This document shows, piece by piece, positions 46,148 through 56,117 of a DNA stretch of 64,000 nucleotides. A program made the translations under genes and the position numbers. The notes below the pieces were generated by a model. It saw only the letters and a list, made by a program, of their open reading frames with translations. It was not told where the DNA came from and made no database searches. Numbering within the stretch: position 1 is the first letter of the stretch; every line of letters begins with the position of its first letter. The DNA comes from Bathynomus jamesi. Taxonomy: Eukaryota; Arthropoda; Malacostraca; Isopoda; Cirolanidae. The stretch lies in the NCBI GenBank assembly GCA_023014485.1, contig JAJOZX010002715.1:252001-316000 (forward strand), written 5' to 3'.

Positions 46148-46475
46148 CAAATAGGCTGAAGAAATATCGTGAATTAATAAAAATCTATCAACGATTGCCC
46201 CGGGCACTGCAACAGATGTTTGTTAAAAATATTGACTCCAACTTTTTAAAATGCATCTGTGAAATATGTCTTAATGTTATAAAATGTAATGCACCAATGA
46301 AACCCCTCAGAAGGCTCGCTTACGTCGTTACAAGAACATAATACGAGCGCTCGCTCATAAAAGTCAAACTGTGGGAAGAAAAAGCGAATTATTGTACAAA
46401 GAGGGGATCATTCCTCCCATCTTATTTTCAGTTTTGGGTCCTTTACTGACTAGATTATATAAAAGAAGGTGGTAG
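46144..46475 (+). pseudogene. Small conserved basic Polinton protein
   Basis: ATG overlaps the ATPase stop. The first phase (MTNRLKKYRELIKIYQRL) ends at 46,341, but from 46,311 another phase reads RRYKNIIRALAHKS...GIIPPILFSVLGPLLTRLY to a stop at 46,475, so one indel near 46,300 splits it. Basic N-terminal part followed by a hydrophobic, possibly membrane-active tail. I believe metazoan Polintons commonly carry a similar small protein in this position; the role is unknown. Confidence 0.65.
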
Positions 46476-47179
46476 TGATTCCGCACGAGGTGTATGCTTC
46501 ATTGCAAAGTTCAAAGATTCCAGACACGGCTCTAGAACCCCGTAAAAGTAGGCTTCAAAGAATGGAAAGCGAGTTGCTAGCCCTATTAAACAGTGAAAAG
46601 TCACCTGATGAGAAAAGGATCTTGTACCAAGAGGCTTTGCAGAAATTTCTTCATGAGTACGAAGATTATAAGAATCCGACAGAGCTCCCCGTGGTTATTA
46701 GGCACAGCGCGAGCAACGCTGAGCATGGCGACACAGGACCTGGGCCCGACGTTAGAGATGACCAACCAAAGAACAACGGAATACAACACATCGAACATGT
46801 ATTAAAAAGCAGTCTCCCACATACATTGAAGAATAAAGGCTTAAGTCTTTATAATCTATTGATTGAGGACCCCATCATACAGTGGGCCGATACAGGCGAG
46901 GTTATTGTTGAAGGAACAAGGGTACAAGGATCCAACATCGATGACATTGTCCATGATCTGGTGAGAAAGTGGGACAGCCCCTCACCAACAGGATGGAAGC
47001 ATATTAAAAGACTACAACAAATAAATGTCCCGAAAACATTTATAGGTAATCTGAACAGGTTAAAAGACTCGGATCAAGTCTCGCATGTGTCACAACTGAG
47101 TACGCCATCGTCCCTAGCAGTAGTGTCTGAAGATGAGAAAGAAGAGAACAAACGGCCAACCTTATCCACGTATCTCTAA
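46469..47179 (+). CDS. Conserved Polinton protein of unknown function (237 codons)
   Basis: A single uninterrupted frame. It begins at a GTG (VVIPHEVYASL) overlapping the previous stop; the first ATG is codon 32 (46,562, MESELLALL). It contains a helical N-terminal region, a Gly/Pro/Asp-rich linker at about 85-105 and a conserved C-terminal block: GLSLYNLLIEDPIIQW, EVIVEGTRVQGSNIDDIVHD, then NVPKTFIGN. That block recurs in Polintons as I recall them, but no function is agreed. Start is uncertain: in relatives a Met is expected about where this GTG lies. Confidence 0.65.
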   Translation: MVVIPHEVYASLQSSKIPDTALEPRKSRLQRMESELLALLNSEKSPDEKRILYQEALQKFLHEYEDYKNPTELPVVIRHSASNAEHGDTGPGPDVRDDQPKNNGIQHIEHVLKSSLPHTLKNKGLSLYNLLIEDPIIQWADTGEVIVEGTRVQGSNIDDIVHDLVRKWDSPSPTGWKHIKRLQQINVPKTFIGNLNRLKDSDQVSHVSQLSTPSSLAVVSEDEKEENKRPTLSTYL

Positions 47180-47721
47180 AATACGCAACTGGCTAACATA
47201 TTAAGTAAACACTATTATGACATTTCTAACCCCGCCTCCTATGGCGGCGTTAATAGACTGTATAGAGGTGTTTACGGAGTAGGGAAAAGAGATGTTGAGA
47301 GGTTTTTGCGGGAGGAGGATGTTTATACACTTCATAAGCCGGTGAGAAAAAGGTTTAAAACGGCCAAGACAACAGCGTTTTCGATTGACTCTAGTTGGCA
47401 AGCAGATTTAACAGATATGCAAAGCTATTCAGTGTATAATGATTGTTACCGCTACATCCTATTCATAACACTGGTATGCATATGAAATTTTTTTGTCTGC
47501 TGTGAGGGTTTTTTCAACTCATATTATATAATTCGACCATGCTGAATTCGAAAATGACATTGGTTTTCCTCAATCAGGTCAGGTTTTTTCTCTATTGGCC
47601 ATTTATTATATGTCCAATTTTATCCCCAAATTTATTGATTTTTTCAGCTTAAACACTGTAGATACGAGTAATATTATAAGAACACTCGTGAAAAATGAAA
47701 ACATTGTGTGAATAAATACTT

Positions 47722-50013
47722 TTATTCATACAATGAATATGGAAAAAAGTTTATTGAGGAAGGAATGAAGTTTTTTTTGGCTTTCCGTCTGTGTTTTTCT
47801 TCGGGCACGTCTCGCTTCAAACACCAGCAATAGTCCGCCAGCATATTGATATCCCAGTTTCCCTGGTACCTCTCTTCCATTATTTTGATATCTTTGTGAA
47901 ATCGTTCACCCTGTTCCTCACTATAATCCCCGCAATTTTCAGGAAAATAGTCCAAGTGGGACCACAAAAAGTGCATTTTTATGGACATGCGCGACCCATG
48001 AGCTTTGAAAGTTTCCATCAAGTTTTCGACAACGGACTCGTATTCTGGACTTCGACGCTTGCCAAGAAAATCAGTGACAACTGATTTGAATGCCTGCCAG
48101 GCATTCTTCTCAGTTGGAGTCATTGCGTTTTCGAACTGAGTATCCTTGATCAAAGTTCGAATTTGAGGACCATCAAAAGCCCCCAGCATTTAGTTTAGCA
48201 TCAGATATATGAGGAAATTTACTCTCGAGATATCGGAATGCTGAACCCTCCTTATTCATTGATTTGATGAAATTTTTCATCAAGCCCAGCTTAATATGAA
48301 GTGGTGGGAGCAAAATTTTTGTTGGTGGTACAAGGGGCACTGAAACGACATTATGCGACCCAGGTTCAAAATTCTCTCTGGATGCCCATTCACGCTGTGC
48401 ATAGTGCTTCTCATCCGCTCGGCTATCCCATTTGCAGAGGAAACATGGGTATTTCGTGTATCCCCCTTGCATTCCCAATACAAATGCCACAATCTGAAAA
48501 AAAATGAAAATATTTAAAGAATTTAGAGAATTTGTTCTATCAGATAAAAAAATCTATGCATTGGACTGTATCACTTCTGCGGGGAAGTTGTGTTCTTATA
48601 CGCTCTCAAATAACCTTTGGAAAAAACATAGTCAATAGCAGTAGTTTACTTATGATATTAGTATTACCTTCAAATCTCCACAGATCCTCCAGTTATGTTG
48701 GTCGTATACGAGAGCATCCAGTAAAATTTTCATGTTATCGTAGCTCTCAGTAAGTTGTACGGAATGTGCTACAGGGACTGATGCAACCCTATTCCCAATG
48801 TTGAGAAGTACTGCTTTCAAACTTCGTTTAGACGAGTCTATAAATAGCCTCCATTCTGATGCGTTATATGGCAGGCCTAAGGATTCGATTAGCCCCTCAA
48901 CATTGCAGCAGTACACTAAGGAAGAGGTATTTTCGTGCACTGCAAAAAAACTTGCGGAATTCTTCCTCTCGTTTCCTATACCAGGAGAATGTTGTTCCCG
49001 GAGCCAGCAAGTTGTCCTCTCGAAGTCGTGAGCCCAAGATCTCGGCAGCTAATTTGGAAAGTCCTAAATCCCTGGTAAGATCATTAAGTTTGGCCTGGTT
49101 GAGAGGCCTCGGCTCATTTGAAGCGGTATTTTGAGGTATATACGACTGGGACTGGTCATTGGTCATTGATTCATCATCAGAATCATCGAAGTCCAGGGTT
49201 TGAGGTGGGTCGGGTATTGGAATTCCATGACCATGGGGTACAGGTCTCATAGCAGAAGGAATGTCAGGGTATACAACAATGTGTTTATTCTTCTTGTTAA
49301 CTCCTGAAAATAGAAACACAGAAACATGGATATAAAACTTGCATATGAAATAGAAGAAGCATTCACACAGTGGCGGCTCGTGAGGGAAGGCTGCGGTCTG
49401 TAAGATATGAAATAGGTCGATGGAGTCTATATTTTTTCTTTCTTTTTCATTCATATTGTCCCTTCAGGGACAATATGAATGAAAAAGAAAGAAAATATAC
49501 AATCATTGTATTTGTAAATGTAACTTGTATAACAATATGTGTGTAAATGTATTTTCTATAACTATGTATATGTAAATGTATGATTACCATTATGGTGAAT
49601 ATTATGGTGAATATTATGCTATATATGGTGAATATTACATTATAGTGACTATTATGTCAAGTTTCATACGAGGATTTCAAAATATTTAAGAAAAATAAAT
49701 TTATAAGCCCACCTTGGAGGTTTGTCATGCAGAAATAGCAATCTATCACGTGATCCTTTCCTTCTCTCCAAATCATGGGAATTCCAAAAGGCAAAGATTT
49801 CGCTCTGCCTTTGCTCCATCTCAAATTTTCAATGTACGTCTTGCAGCACATATGAGGGGAGAATTTTTTGTCCTGTTCCCCTAGCTTAATTCCAAAGTAT
49901 GCTCTATACATTGTCTTCACAAATTTAGTGATTTGGGACTGGTTATTTGGCATGGTAACCGTCCCACATATGTAGCAGAATCTATTGGGATCATTTTCAC
50001 ACGCTCTATTCAT
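47722..50013 (-). pseudogene. Multi-exon transposase-like gene of the CMC-like element
   Basis: Exon 1 from ATG 50,013 has a zinc-binding region (CYICG...HMCCKTYIENL, then CYFC) and a GT donor near 49,717. Exon 2 follows a TTTTCAG acceptor at about 49,305 (acidic FDDSDDES; LGLSKLAAEILGSRL). The next block reads WRLFIDSSKRSLKAVLL and ICGDLK, ending at a GT donor near 48,662. The last exon opens after a T-rich CAG at about 48,492 (VLGMQGGYTKYPCFLCKWDSR, LHIKLGLMKNFIKSM), then with a frameshift in a G5 run at about 48,180 reads FDGPQIR, EEQGERFHKD and ADYCWCLKRD to 47,722. I recognise the layout as a frequent unnamed invertebrate gene family. Acidic residues at IDSS, CGD and GERFH could be a DDE triad (inference). 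Confidence 0.72.
49434..49495. repeat. Perfect 30-bp hairpin in the first intron of the CMC-like gene
   Basis: Arms 49,434-49,463 and 49,466-49,495 are exact reverse complements with a 2-nt spacer (TC). The centre reads GTCCCT-TC-AGGGAC. Confidence 0.95.
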
Positions 50014-51040
50014 TATGAAATATTTTATCTATATGCCTGAAAAGTAAAAGATATTATACAAGTGAAACAAGTGATGATAGATGTTACTGTTCCAATTCCG
50101 CTTTGACAAAATCACGAAAAATTCTATTTTACTTATGAGGCCATAGCCGGATAACCTGAGCTGATTGAGAAAAACTGATTGCAGATTCGAAATCAGCAGG
50201 AAAAACTATAAGAATCACTTACAAAACCCTTGACAGCAAAATTGATGCCTACCAGTGTAATAGATGTATTCTCTAGTTATCTGTGGTTAATTCCACTGAA
50301 AAATAAATTGCCTGAAACCGTTGCTAAAGCGACCAAAACGTTGATGTTAAAAGAAGATAGGGTTCCTGGCTATTTTTGTACGGATATGGGGAAGAATTTA
50401 TAGGTCCCGCTTTTCAAAACATGCTGATATAGTTTAATATCAGTTACTACACTAGCAGTTCTATACATAAGGCTTCTTTAGCTGAAAGAGTTCAACGTAC
50501 CATAAAGGAACGCATGCATCGCTATTTTACACATAAAAACAGAGATATATAAACGTTCTCGGTTCATTAGCGTCGTCATACAACCATTCACACCACTGTA
50601 CGATTGGCACAACACCTAACGAAGTTTTAGAAAGAGGTACGCGTCCAGAGTTCAGAAGAGATGGAGCACCGCCACCACACTACACATTTCAAAATCAATG
50701 ATTATGTAAGGCTATCACGTTCGGGAAATAACTCCGCGAAGGGATTTGAGCAAGGATGGACACACGAGATTTTTAAAGTTTGTGCTATGAGACCTAAAGG
50801 CGAGATAATGATGTATTACGTTGAAGATTTGAAATGGGGAAGAGATCGCTGGAGGCTTTTACCGCGAGGAGTTGCAGAAAGTGACATTTAATTTAGGAAA
50901 GTGTTTAAAATTGAAAACATTTTAGGCAGCAAGGGTTCAGGAAAGAGAAAAATGTACCTAGTGAAATGGCTGGGTTACCCAGAAAGCTTCAACACCTATA
51001 TAAAAACTGCCGCAATAATGAAGCTTAAATAGTATGTAAC

Positions 51041-51853
51041 ATGGCGCCTAGCCACTTCTATGTCACTCTCCCGTCCTCTTCTTCTGTCTGTACATCCTAA
51101 CACCCTTGCCAACTTTGTGACAGAACTCCACGGACCCATTGAATTGGAGCGTGATTCGTATGAGGTGGGTTTATGTGAACTCCAGTTAGTCACCAAGTTT
51201 TTAACTCTTGAAAATGAGCAAATCATATTTCTGATCCTTAGAAGAATCGATGAGTGCGAAAAATTAGGCATAACCTTAGACAATGCTATGCGATCAGTCC
51301 TGTTCGGTGAGGTACAGTACTAGACGGGGTTAAACAAGAGTCTTGAAAAGTCATACCTGACAAACGATTTACTTTTTGAAGGCGTAAACATAGACACGCC
51401 TGCATGCACATTGAAGTTAAAATCGACGCTTAGTAGAAATATTAAGATAAAGAGCTGTTCACAATTGTGGCTGAAGGCCGATATAGCTGAGCTCTCCAAA
51501 GAGATACCTTTCACGAGGCACAGCATGACTTATCCAACTTAATGTATCGGTTGAAGATGGAGAAATTGGGTGAAAGCTCTCCATCCTCAGACATGTGCTA
51601 TATTTACAGCAATATCGTAGAGCATCAACTTCTTGTGGACACCCAGGCGCGCCTGCTGCGCTTTGCGCACATCCCCAACCATAGAGGGGAAAGTTTGAGC
51701 ATTACATATGACAAGCCCCATTATGTGAATGTTGCGACTAATCTATTAACCAACATCTCGATATATATATAAGAACGATTGAGGATTGAGGGAAAAAATT
51801 TCCCATTCGGTGATGGGAGCTTAACAGTGAAGCTACACTTTCGTCGGTTATAA
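51041..51853 (+). pseudogene. Polinton minor capsid (penton-like) protein
   Basis: ATG 51,041 starts HFYVTLPSSSS. After a frameshift near 51,098 it continues NTLANFVTELHGPIELE..SYEVGLCELQ. The C-terminal half (51,542-51,772 and on in another phase) reads CYIYSNIVEHQLLVDTQARLLRF, YDKPHYVNVATN and NFPFGDGSLTVKLHF. The HFYVTLPS opening and the closing HF strand are typical of the Polinton protein thought to be the minor capsid/penton. Calls: Polinton family high, penton role moderate. Its stop overlaps the next ATG (TAATG). Confidence 0.75.
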
Positions 51854-52181
51854 TGACCCGAAGGCCATTCACAGTCTATCGAGGGGTGAGATATTAGCGT
51901 GGAAGTGGGCTTGGATCCATTTTTTCAACTATACTTCGCACCGCCGTCCCACTGTTGAAGAGGGGCGCTAGATACCTATGGAGGAAGGCGTTACAATCAG
52001 GTTTTAACCTGGCAGAAGACAATGGGTGGAACTAAACCTAAAGAAGCCCTAAAAAAAAACATTTAAAACACGGGACGAAATCATCAAAGATGCAGAGAAA
52101 AAAATGCGTGGTGGCGGAAAAGAGAGAGCTGCCAGGAAGAAGGGGTTACCATCACGTGGCGCTAAACGTAAAAGGAAATAA
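51853..52181 (+). pseudogene. Polinton pX-like basic virion protein
   Basis: ATG at 51,853 (MTRRPFTVYRG) with stops soon after. Other phases then read GSGLGSIFSTILRTAVPLL and KRGARYLWRKALQSG, and finally a Lys/Arg tail (GGGKRERAARKKGLPSRGAK) ending at 52,181. A Gly-rich amphipathic helix followed by a basic tail resembles adenovirus pX/pVI-type minor proteins found in Polintons. It could bind DNA or membranes. Broken at two or three sites, including the A-run at 52,050. Confidence 0.62.
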
Positions 52182-52334
52182 AAAAAAGTGCTCTAAGCAT
52201 ATGAAGCCTATGGCTGATAATTTTTTTAACTGATATAAGCTGAGGACACTACTCTCACGAACCATAGGCTGATTAATAGTTGCCGAGAGAGGTGGTACTA
52301 TTTCTGACTTGTCATTGCGCGTTTCAACCATCTG

Positions 52335-53603
52335 TGTAGTTCACAATGCTGTAAATCGGAACTGTCCCTCTTTGATATGCCCCCCCACTCAGGTCTATTA
52401 AGCATAGCGACTTTATTACAATTAACCCATTAAACACAATTAGTTCGCCGAGTGCCCCTATAGAATTCGTGATACCTAGCTCAGGCCCTTACTTTTTTGA
52501 CCCGAGCTACATGCACATGTACGCTAAACTGAGTATAACCCATTCAGATGGAACGAACTGCGATGATAGTTACTCTGCATACCCTGAAACCAACTTTCTA
52601 CACTCCATATTCAGCCAGTGTGAGGTGTATTTAAATCAGGCTAACATCTCGGCAGGAACGGGGTATCACCTATGAGCCGATCTGAAAAATGTTCAAGTTT
52701 TCAAAAGAAGCGAAGGACACCTTTTTAACCGCTGAGGGCTATTACCAGACTAAAGATGGAAGTGGTATGAAGGATAAATTTAAAAATTCTAAAAAAAAAG
52801 ATATAAGAGTGTTTTGGCCGTCTTCATACAGACTTCACATTCCAGGAGAAACTGCTTATGAACGGCATCGATCTGAAACTAAAGCTCAACCGCCACGAGT
52901 CCCGAGATCTGCATAAATCTTGGGTCTGGTCGAGAAGGGCGCGAAACCCGTTGTGATTCACATAATGGAGACGTATTTGCGTGTACGCCGAGTGAAACGA
53001 AGTTCACCAAAACAAATAGAAATTGAGAAAGACTTAATACACGCCACAGTAAAATACCCAATTAACAGGGTACAGATCAAATTATACACGGTGGCCGCCG
53101 GGTTGACCTCGAAGCAACTAGAAAACGTGGCCCTTGGAGTTCTACCTAAAAGGATATTAATTGGAATGCAGGACCACGCCTCGACGAATGGAAAATATAA
53201 AAAGAATGCCTTTAAATTCGAGAATTTCGGCCTTAAAAATGACTATACGTAAATGGCATCGCTTTGGGAGGGACTATGATTACGGACTACTCATCAGACG
53301 CTGTGTTCCCGCTCTGCGCGAAAGCTTATAGTAGTCTGGCTCATAATGCAGGTGCATGTGACGAGCTTGGGTTTGGAAAGAGAAGAAAGAGTTTGCCGAA
53401 GAAGTTAACATTTATGCATTTAATATTACCCCTGACTTGTCTGCTAGTATAAATACGCACTAAGTCCACAACAGAGTGGGAATATCTCAGTCAGGTTGGA
53501 ATTTGCCAAGCCTATAGACGCGCCTATTAGTGTACTCGTGTACCTCGTATCACAAGCACTAATAGAAGTTGACCGTTTCAGAAACGTGGTCACAGACTTT
53601 TAA
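52335..53603 (+). pseudogene. MCP: Polinton major capsid protein (double jelly roll)
   Basis: The N-terminal block SELSLFDMPP is followed by a frame change in a C7 run at 52,380, then PLNTISSPSAPIEFVIPSSGPYF and LSITHSDGTN (52,469-52,675). The middle reads out of phase as GRLHTDFTFQEKLLMNGIDL (52,820-52,900). 52,920-53,252 has YLRVRRVKRS, KYPINRVQIKLYTVAAG and LPKRILIGMQDH. The C-terminus reads AFNITPDLSA-type sequence and ends at 53,603 (VDRFRNVVTDF). These blocks are the signature of Polinton capsid proteins, which form the virion shell. At least five frameshifts are present; no clear start codon. Confidence 0.88.
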
Positions 53604-53604
53604 A

Positions 53605-54084
53605 ATGGACGCGAATACACTCCAGAGAGTAATGAAAAGTGACCGAATCACACGCTCCAAATTTGTCGGCATGTTTGTGAAAATGAAATATTGAAATTGC
53701 CAACTAAGAGAAACTGGTACGGGATTATCGTTAACACCGACATTGTGGGGGGGGGGATTCATTGGTTTGCAATCTATTTTAAAAATAGGGAAATATACTA
53801 TTTTGACTCACTCGGCACTCAGCCCTGGGATGATCCTGTTTAGTATAATTAATCGAGCAGATAGATGTACCTGAGATTGTATGGAACCCGTACTGCTTTC
53901 AAGGATATTATAGTAACACTTGCGGCATGTATTGCATTTCATTTCTCATGCACATGTCACGTGGGAAAGATTTATAAATTTTTAAAAATTATTCGATTTG
54001 TGCGACACTGAAATGAATGATGAAACGGTATGCAAACAAATAAAAAAAAGGTTCCCATATGTTAGCACCTTCTGTATTGTGTAA
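53605..54084 (+). pseudogene. PRO: Polinton adenain-like maturation protease
   Basis: Starts at ATG 53,605 (MDANTLQRVMKSDRITRSKFVG), two bases after the MCP stop. It continues with RNWYGIIVNTDIV, then a frameshift in the G9 run at 53,750. The catalytic His is in GIHWFAIYF, the acidic residue in YYFDSLG, the oxyanion Gln in CFQGYYSNT and the nucleophile in TCGMYCISF, all in adenovirus-protease order. It ends near 54,084. It would process capsid precursors. Stops after WDDPV and later frame changes make this copy non-functional as written. Confidence 0.86.
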
Positions 54085-54233
54085 AGATGTATATCTACAT
54101 TGTGTAAAGGCATATTTGTCGCCATTAAGACTTATTTAATGGACACTGGTTCCGCTTTGTACATGTTTTCTACCATTTAATAAATTAAATGAAAATACAG
54201 TGTGTTTTGTTCTTAAACCCAAAAAATACTTAC

Positions 54234-54400
54234 ATTAGTTCCTCGATGACCTGGCATTTGTTGGACCGGATGTGAGCCAATACCTCGACCTCTGGGTCCA
54301 GTTCGCTGGGTTGGTTATGCGGTAAAGCATCTATATCATTTATTCCCCCTTTCATCAAGACGAAAAGTAGCTATAACACGTTCAAGTTCCCTTTTGTCCC
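54234..54400 (-). other. Possible isolated exon
   Basis: The minus strand reads RDKRELERVIATFRLDERG and, after a phase change in a G5 run, DPEVEVLAHIRSNKCQVIEEL, ending at a canonical GTAAGT donor (54,228-54,233). An AG precedes the start. The protein is not recognised and there is no neighbouring exon, so this is weak. Confidence 0.25.
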
Positions 54401-54703
54401 TTTAATGAGAAGTTAACATGATTAGTTCATGCTGAATCAAATAAAGTTAAGTAAAATTATACTAGAGTTTAATTAAAGATATACAATAAGGGAAAATCCC
54501 GATTAGGACGCCTGGCAAATTGTTATCACAAAGAAGATATCCCGACAGGTTTCAAGAGTAAGAGTGCTAAGACAACGTCTGCCGGCGCCGGGTCTCGAAC
54601 CCGGGCCCGCAGGCAATTCTTAAAAGTTTTGGTAATTTTAAAAACCTATCTAAAACTTTCTATAAATTTTAAATTATCGAGAAATTACAACTAAAGCTCC
54701 ACC

Positions 54704-54707
<4 letters not shown>

Positions 54708-54750
<43 letters not shown>
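54708..54750. repeat. (TA)n microsatellite
   Basis: About 21 TA units, bordering the satellite region to its right. Confidence 0.95.
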
Positions 54751-54752
<2 letters not shown>

Positions 54753-54895
54753 TGAAATAACCGCGAAGGAAACAGAATGAGAATAATTATCGGTTAGGTT
54801 ATATTGTGGCCGGTTAGGTTTAGTTGTGTTAGGGCAGGTTAGGCTATATTATGCCCCGGCTAGGATATGATAGGTTAGGTTATGGCCGGTTAGGT

Positions 54896-55430
54896 TATAT
54901 TATTATTATAAACGAGAAAGAGCCCTGGGATTAATTTTTTCGTAGAAAAACTCAAATATAAGAGGAAATTAGATTACTAAATAAATTATAAACGATAAAG
55001 AATCCATCATGATTAGGTTATATTATTATAAACGGTAGAGTCCTGGGCCTATATATATATAGGCTAGGCTATATTATGTCCCGGTTAGGTTCATTTGTGT
55101 TAGGTTAAGCTAGGTTATATAATAAACGAGAAAGAGTCCTGGGATTAATGTTTTCGTTGTAGAAAAACTCGGAATAAAAGGAAATTAGATTACTAAATAA
55201 ATTATAAACGAGAAAGAATCCACCATGGTTAGGCTGTTAGGCTATATTATTATAAAGGTAAGAGTCCTGGGCCGATATATAGGCTAGGTTAGGCAATATG
55301 TCCCGGTTAGGTTCAGTTGTGTTAGGTTAAGCTAGGTTATATTATAAACGAGAAAGACCTAGGATTAATTTTTCGTTGTAGAAAAACTCAGAATAAAGCT
55401 AGGTTAGGTTATGCTATATTATGTACCAGT
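54896..55430. repeat. ~220-bp tandem satellite with GGTTA pentamers
   Basis: Copies begin near 54,896, 55,115 and 55,335 (the third partial). Each contains TATAAACGAGAAAGA, CCTGGGATTAAT, GTAGAAAAACTC, AAATTAGATTACTAAATAAA and ends with TTAGGTT..GTGTTAGGTTAAGC. The monomer is interspersed with the GGTTA-type unit found elsewhere in the window. Confidence 0.8.
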
Positions 55431-55470
55431 CAAGCTACGCTACGGTAGGTTATATTACGACCGATATATA

Positions 55471-56023
55471 CCGTGTGTCCGAGAATTATCTGTACAATTT
55501 TTGGCTGTTATTAAAAGTCAACCATGAAGTGTAGAAATTCCAGTGTTGTCCCATTTTACAGAGAAACTCATTAAGTTTTTTCTGATAAGTTTTTGACAAG
55601 TTTTTTCTTTTTTGTACGCGGGTGACAAACATTGATGATTTAAAAGCAAGAATCACAGCTGCTATTGAGCGAATTGATGTGGATATGCTGCACGTACATG
55701 GCAACATTTGGATTACGATTGGATGTTTGCGAATCACTGATGGTGCACATATCGAATGTTTGTAACAACGTTACTTTACTAAAATAACTTTTGAAATACA
55801 GATTCTAAATAATCTTGTTTAAGATTTACGTGTGTTATCAAGAATTTTATTAAAAGCTGAAATTGTACAGAACTTTCGGACACACTGGAATTTCTAAAAA
55901 ACTTGTCAAACTTGGTATCAGAAAAAACTTAGATTCTCTTAAAATGGGACAACACTGGAATTTCTACACTTCATGGTTGACTTTTAATAACAGCCAAAAC
56001 TTGTACAGATAATTCTCGGACAC

Positions 56024-56027
<4 letters not shown>
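55471..56027. mobile_element. Internally deleted mariner-like element
   Basis: About 135-bp inverted ends: GTGTCCGAGAATTATCTGTAC... at the left matches the reverse complement of the right end, including AAAAGTCAACCATGAAGTG. Inside, plus strand 55,636-55,764 keeps a transposase C-terminus (LKARITAAIERIDVDM; ITDGAHIECL). A second end-like motif (TTTCGGACACACTG) at 55,876-55,889 suggests one copy inserted into another. A TA precedes it; the right flank merges into (GT)n. Confidence 0.8.
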
Positions 56028-56080
<53 letters not shown>

Positions 56081-56112
56081 TATATATATATATTATATAT
56101 TATATATATATT
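56022..56112. repeat. (GT)n and (TA)n compound microsatellite
   Basis: About 27 GT units (56,025-56,077), followed by TA-rich sequence to 56,112. It separates two mariner-like remnants. Confidence 0.95.
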
Positions 56113-56117
56113 ACACA

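Larger units (their letters stand above)
47469..50257 (-). mobile_element. CMC/EnSpm-like DNA transposon inserted in the integrase
   Basis: 2,789 bp with inverted ends CACTGGTATGCAT and CACTGGTAGGCAT (extended imperfectly through TTTTG.CTGT.AGGGTTTT), flanked by the 3-bp duplication TAA (47,466-47,468 and 50,258-50,260). CACTG-type termini plus a 3-bp duplication are the hallmark of the CMC (CACTA) group. It carries one multi-exon gene on the minus strand. Confidence 0.85.
47180..51032 (+). pseudogene. INT: Polinton retroviral-type integrase, split by a DNA transposon
   Basis: Left part 47,180-47,468: YYDISNPASYGG, YTLHKPVRKRF, then WQADLTDM (first catalytic Asp) and NDCYRYIL. The 2,789-bp insert follows. 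Right part from 50,260: IDVFSSYLWLIPLK, FCTDMG (second Asp, stop shortly after at 50,403), then in other phases SLAERVQRTIKERM (Glu) and GTTPNEV, and 50,661-50,891 with KINDYVRLS. A chromodomain (MYLVKWLGYPESFNTYI) ends at 51,032. It would insert Polinton DNA. No start ATG is seen. Without the insert and one TAA copy the join is in frame with normal spacing. Confidence 0.9.
38960..54090. mobile_element. Polinton/Maverick virus-like transposon (degenerate)
   Basis: Contains the diagnostic Polinton set: PolB on minus; packaging ATPase, integrase with chromodomain, penton-like protein, pX-like protein, major capsid protein and adenain-like protease on plus. Three unidentified proteins lie on minus at the left end. 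The 15-kb size fits the 15-20 kb family range. I could not find terminal inverted repeats, so boundaries are those of the outermost genes; the left end may have been lost next to the DD37E element. It carries two later insertions (39,478-39,675 and 47,469-50,257) and many frameshifts. Confidence 0.93.

Noticed and set aside
38960..54400. Polinton terminal inverted repeats
   Set aside because: Compared the flanks of the outermost genes in both orientations and found no convincing inverted match; the ends may be lost or lie outside.
54588..54604. tRNA gene (CCGGG-TTCGAGA-CCCGG T-arm on minus)
   Set aside because: The T-stem and loop are perfect but no anticodon arm, D arm or matching acceptor strand lies upstream; at most a tRNA-derived fragment.
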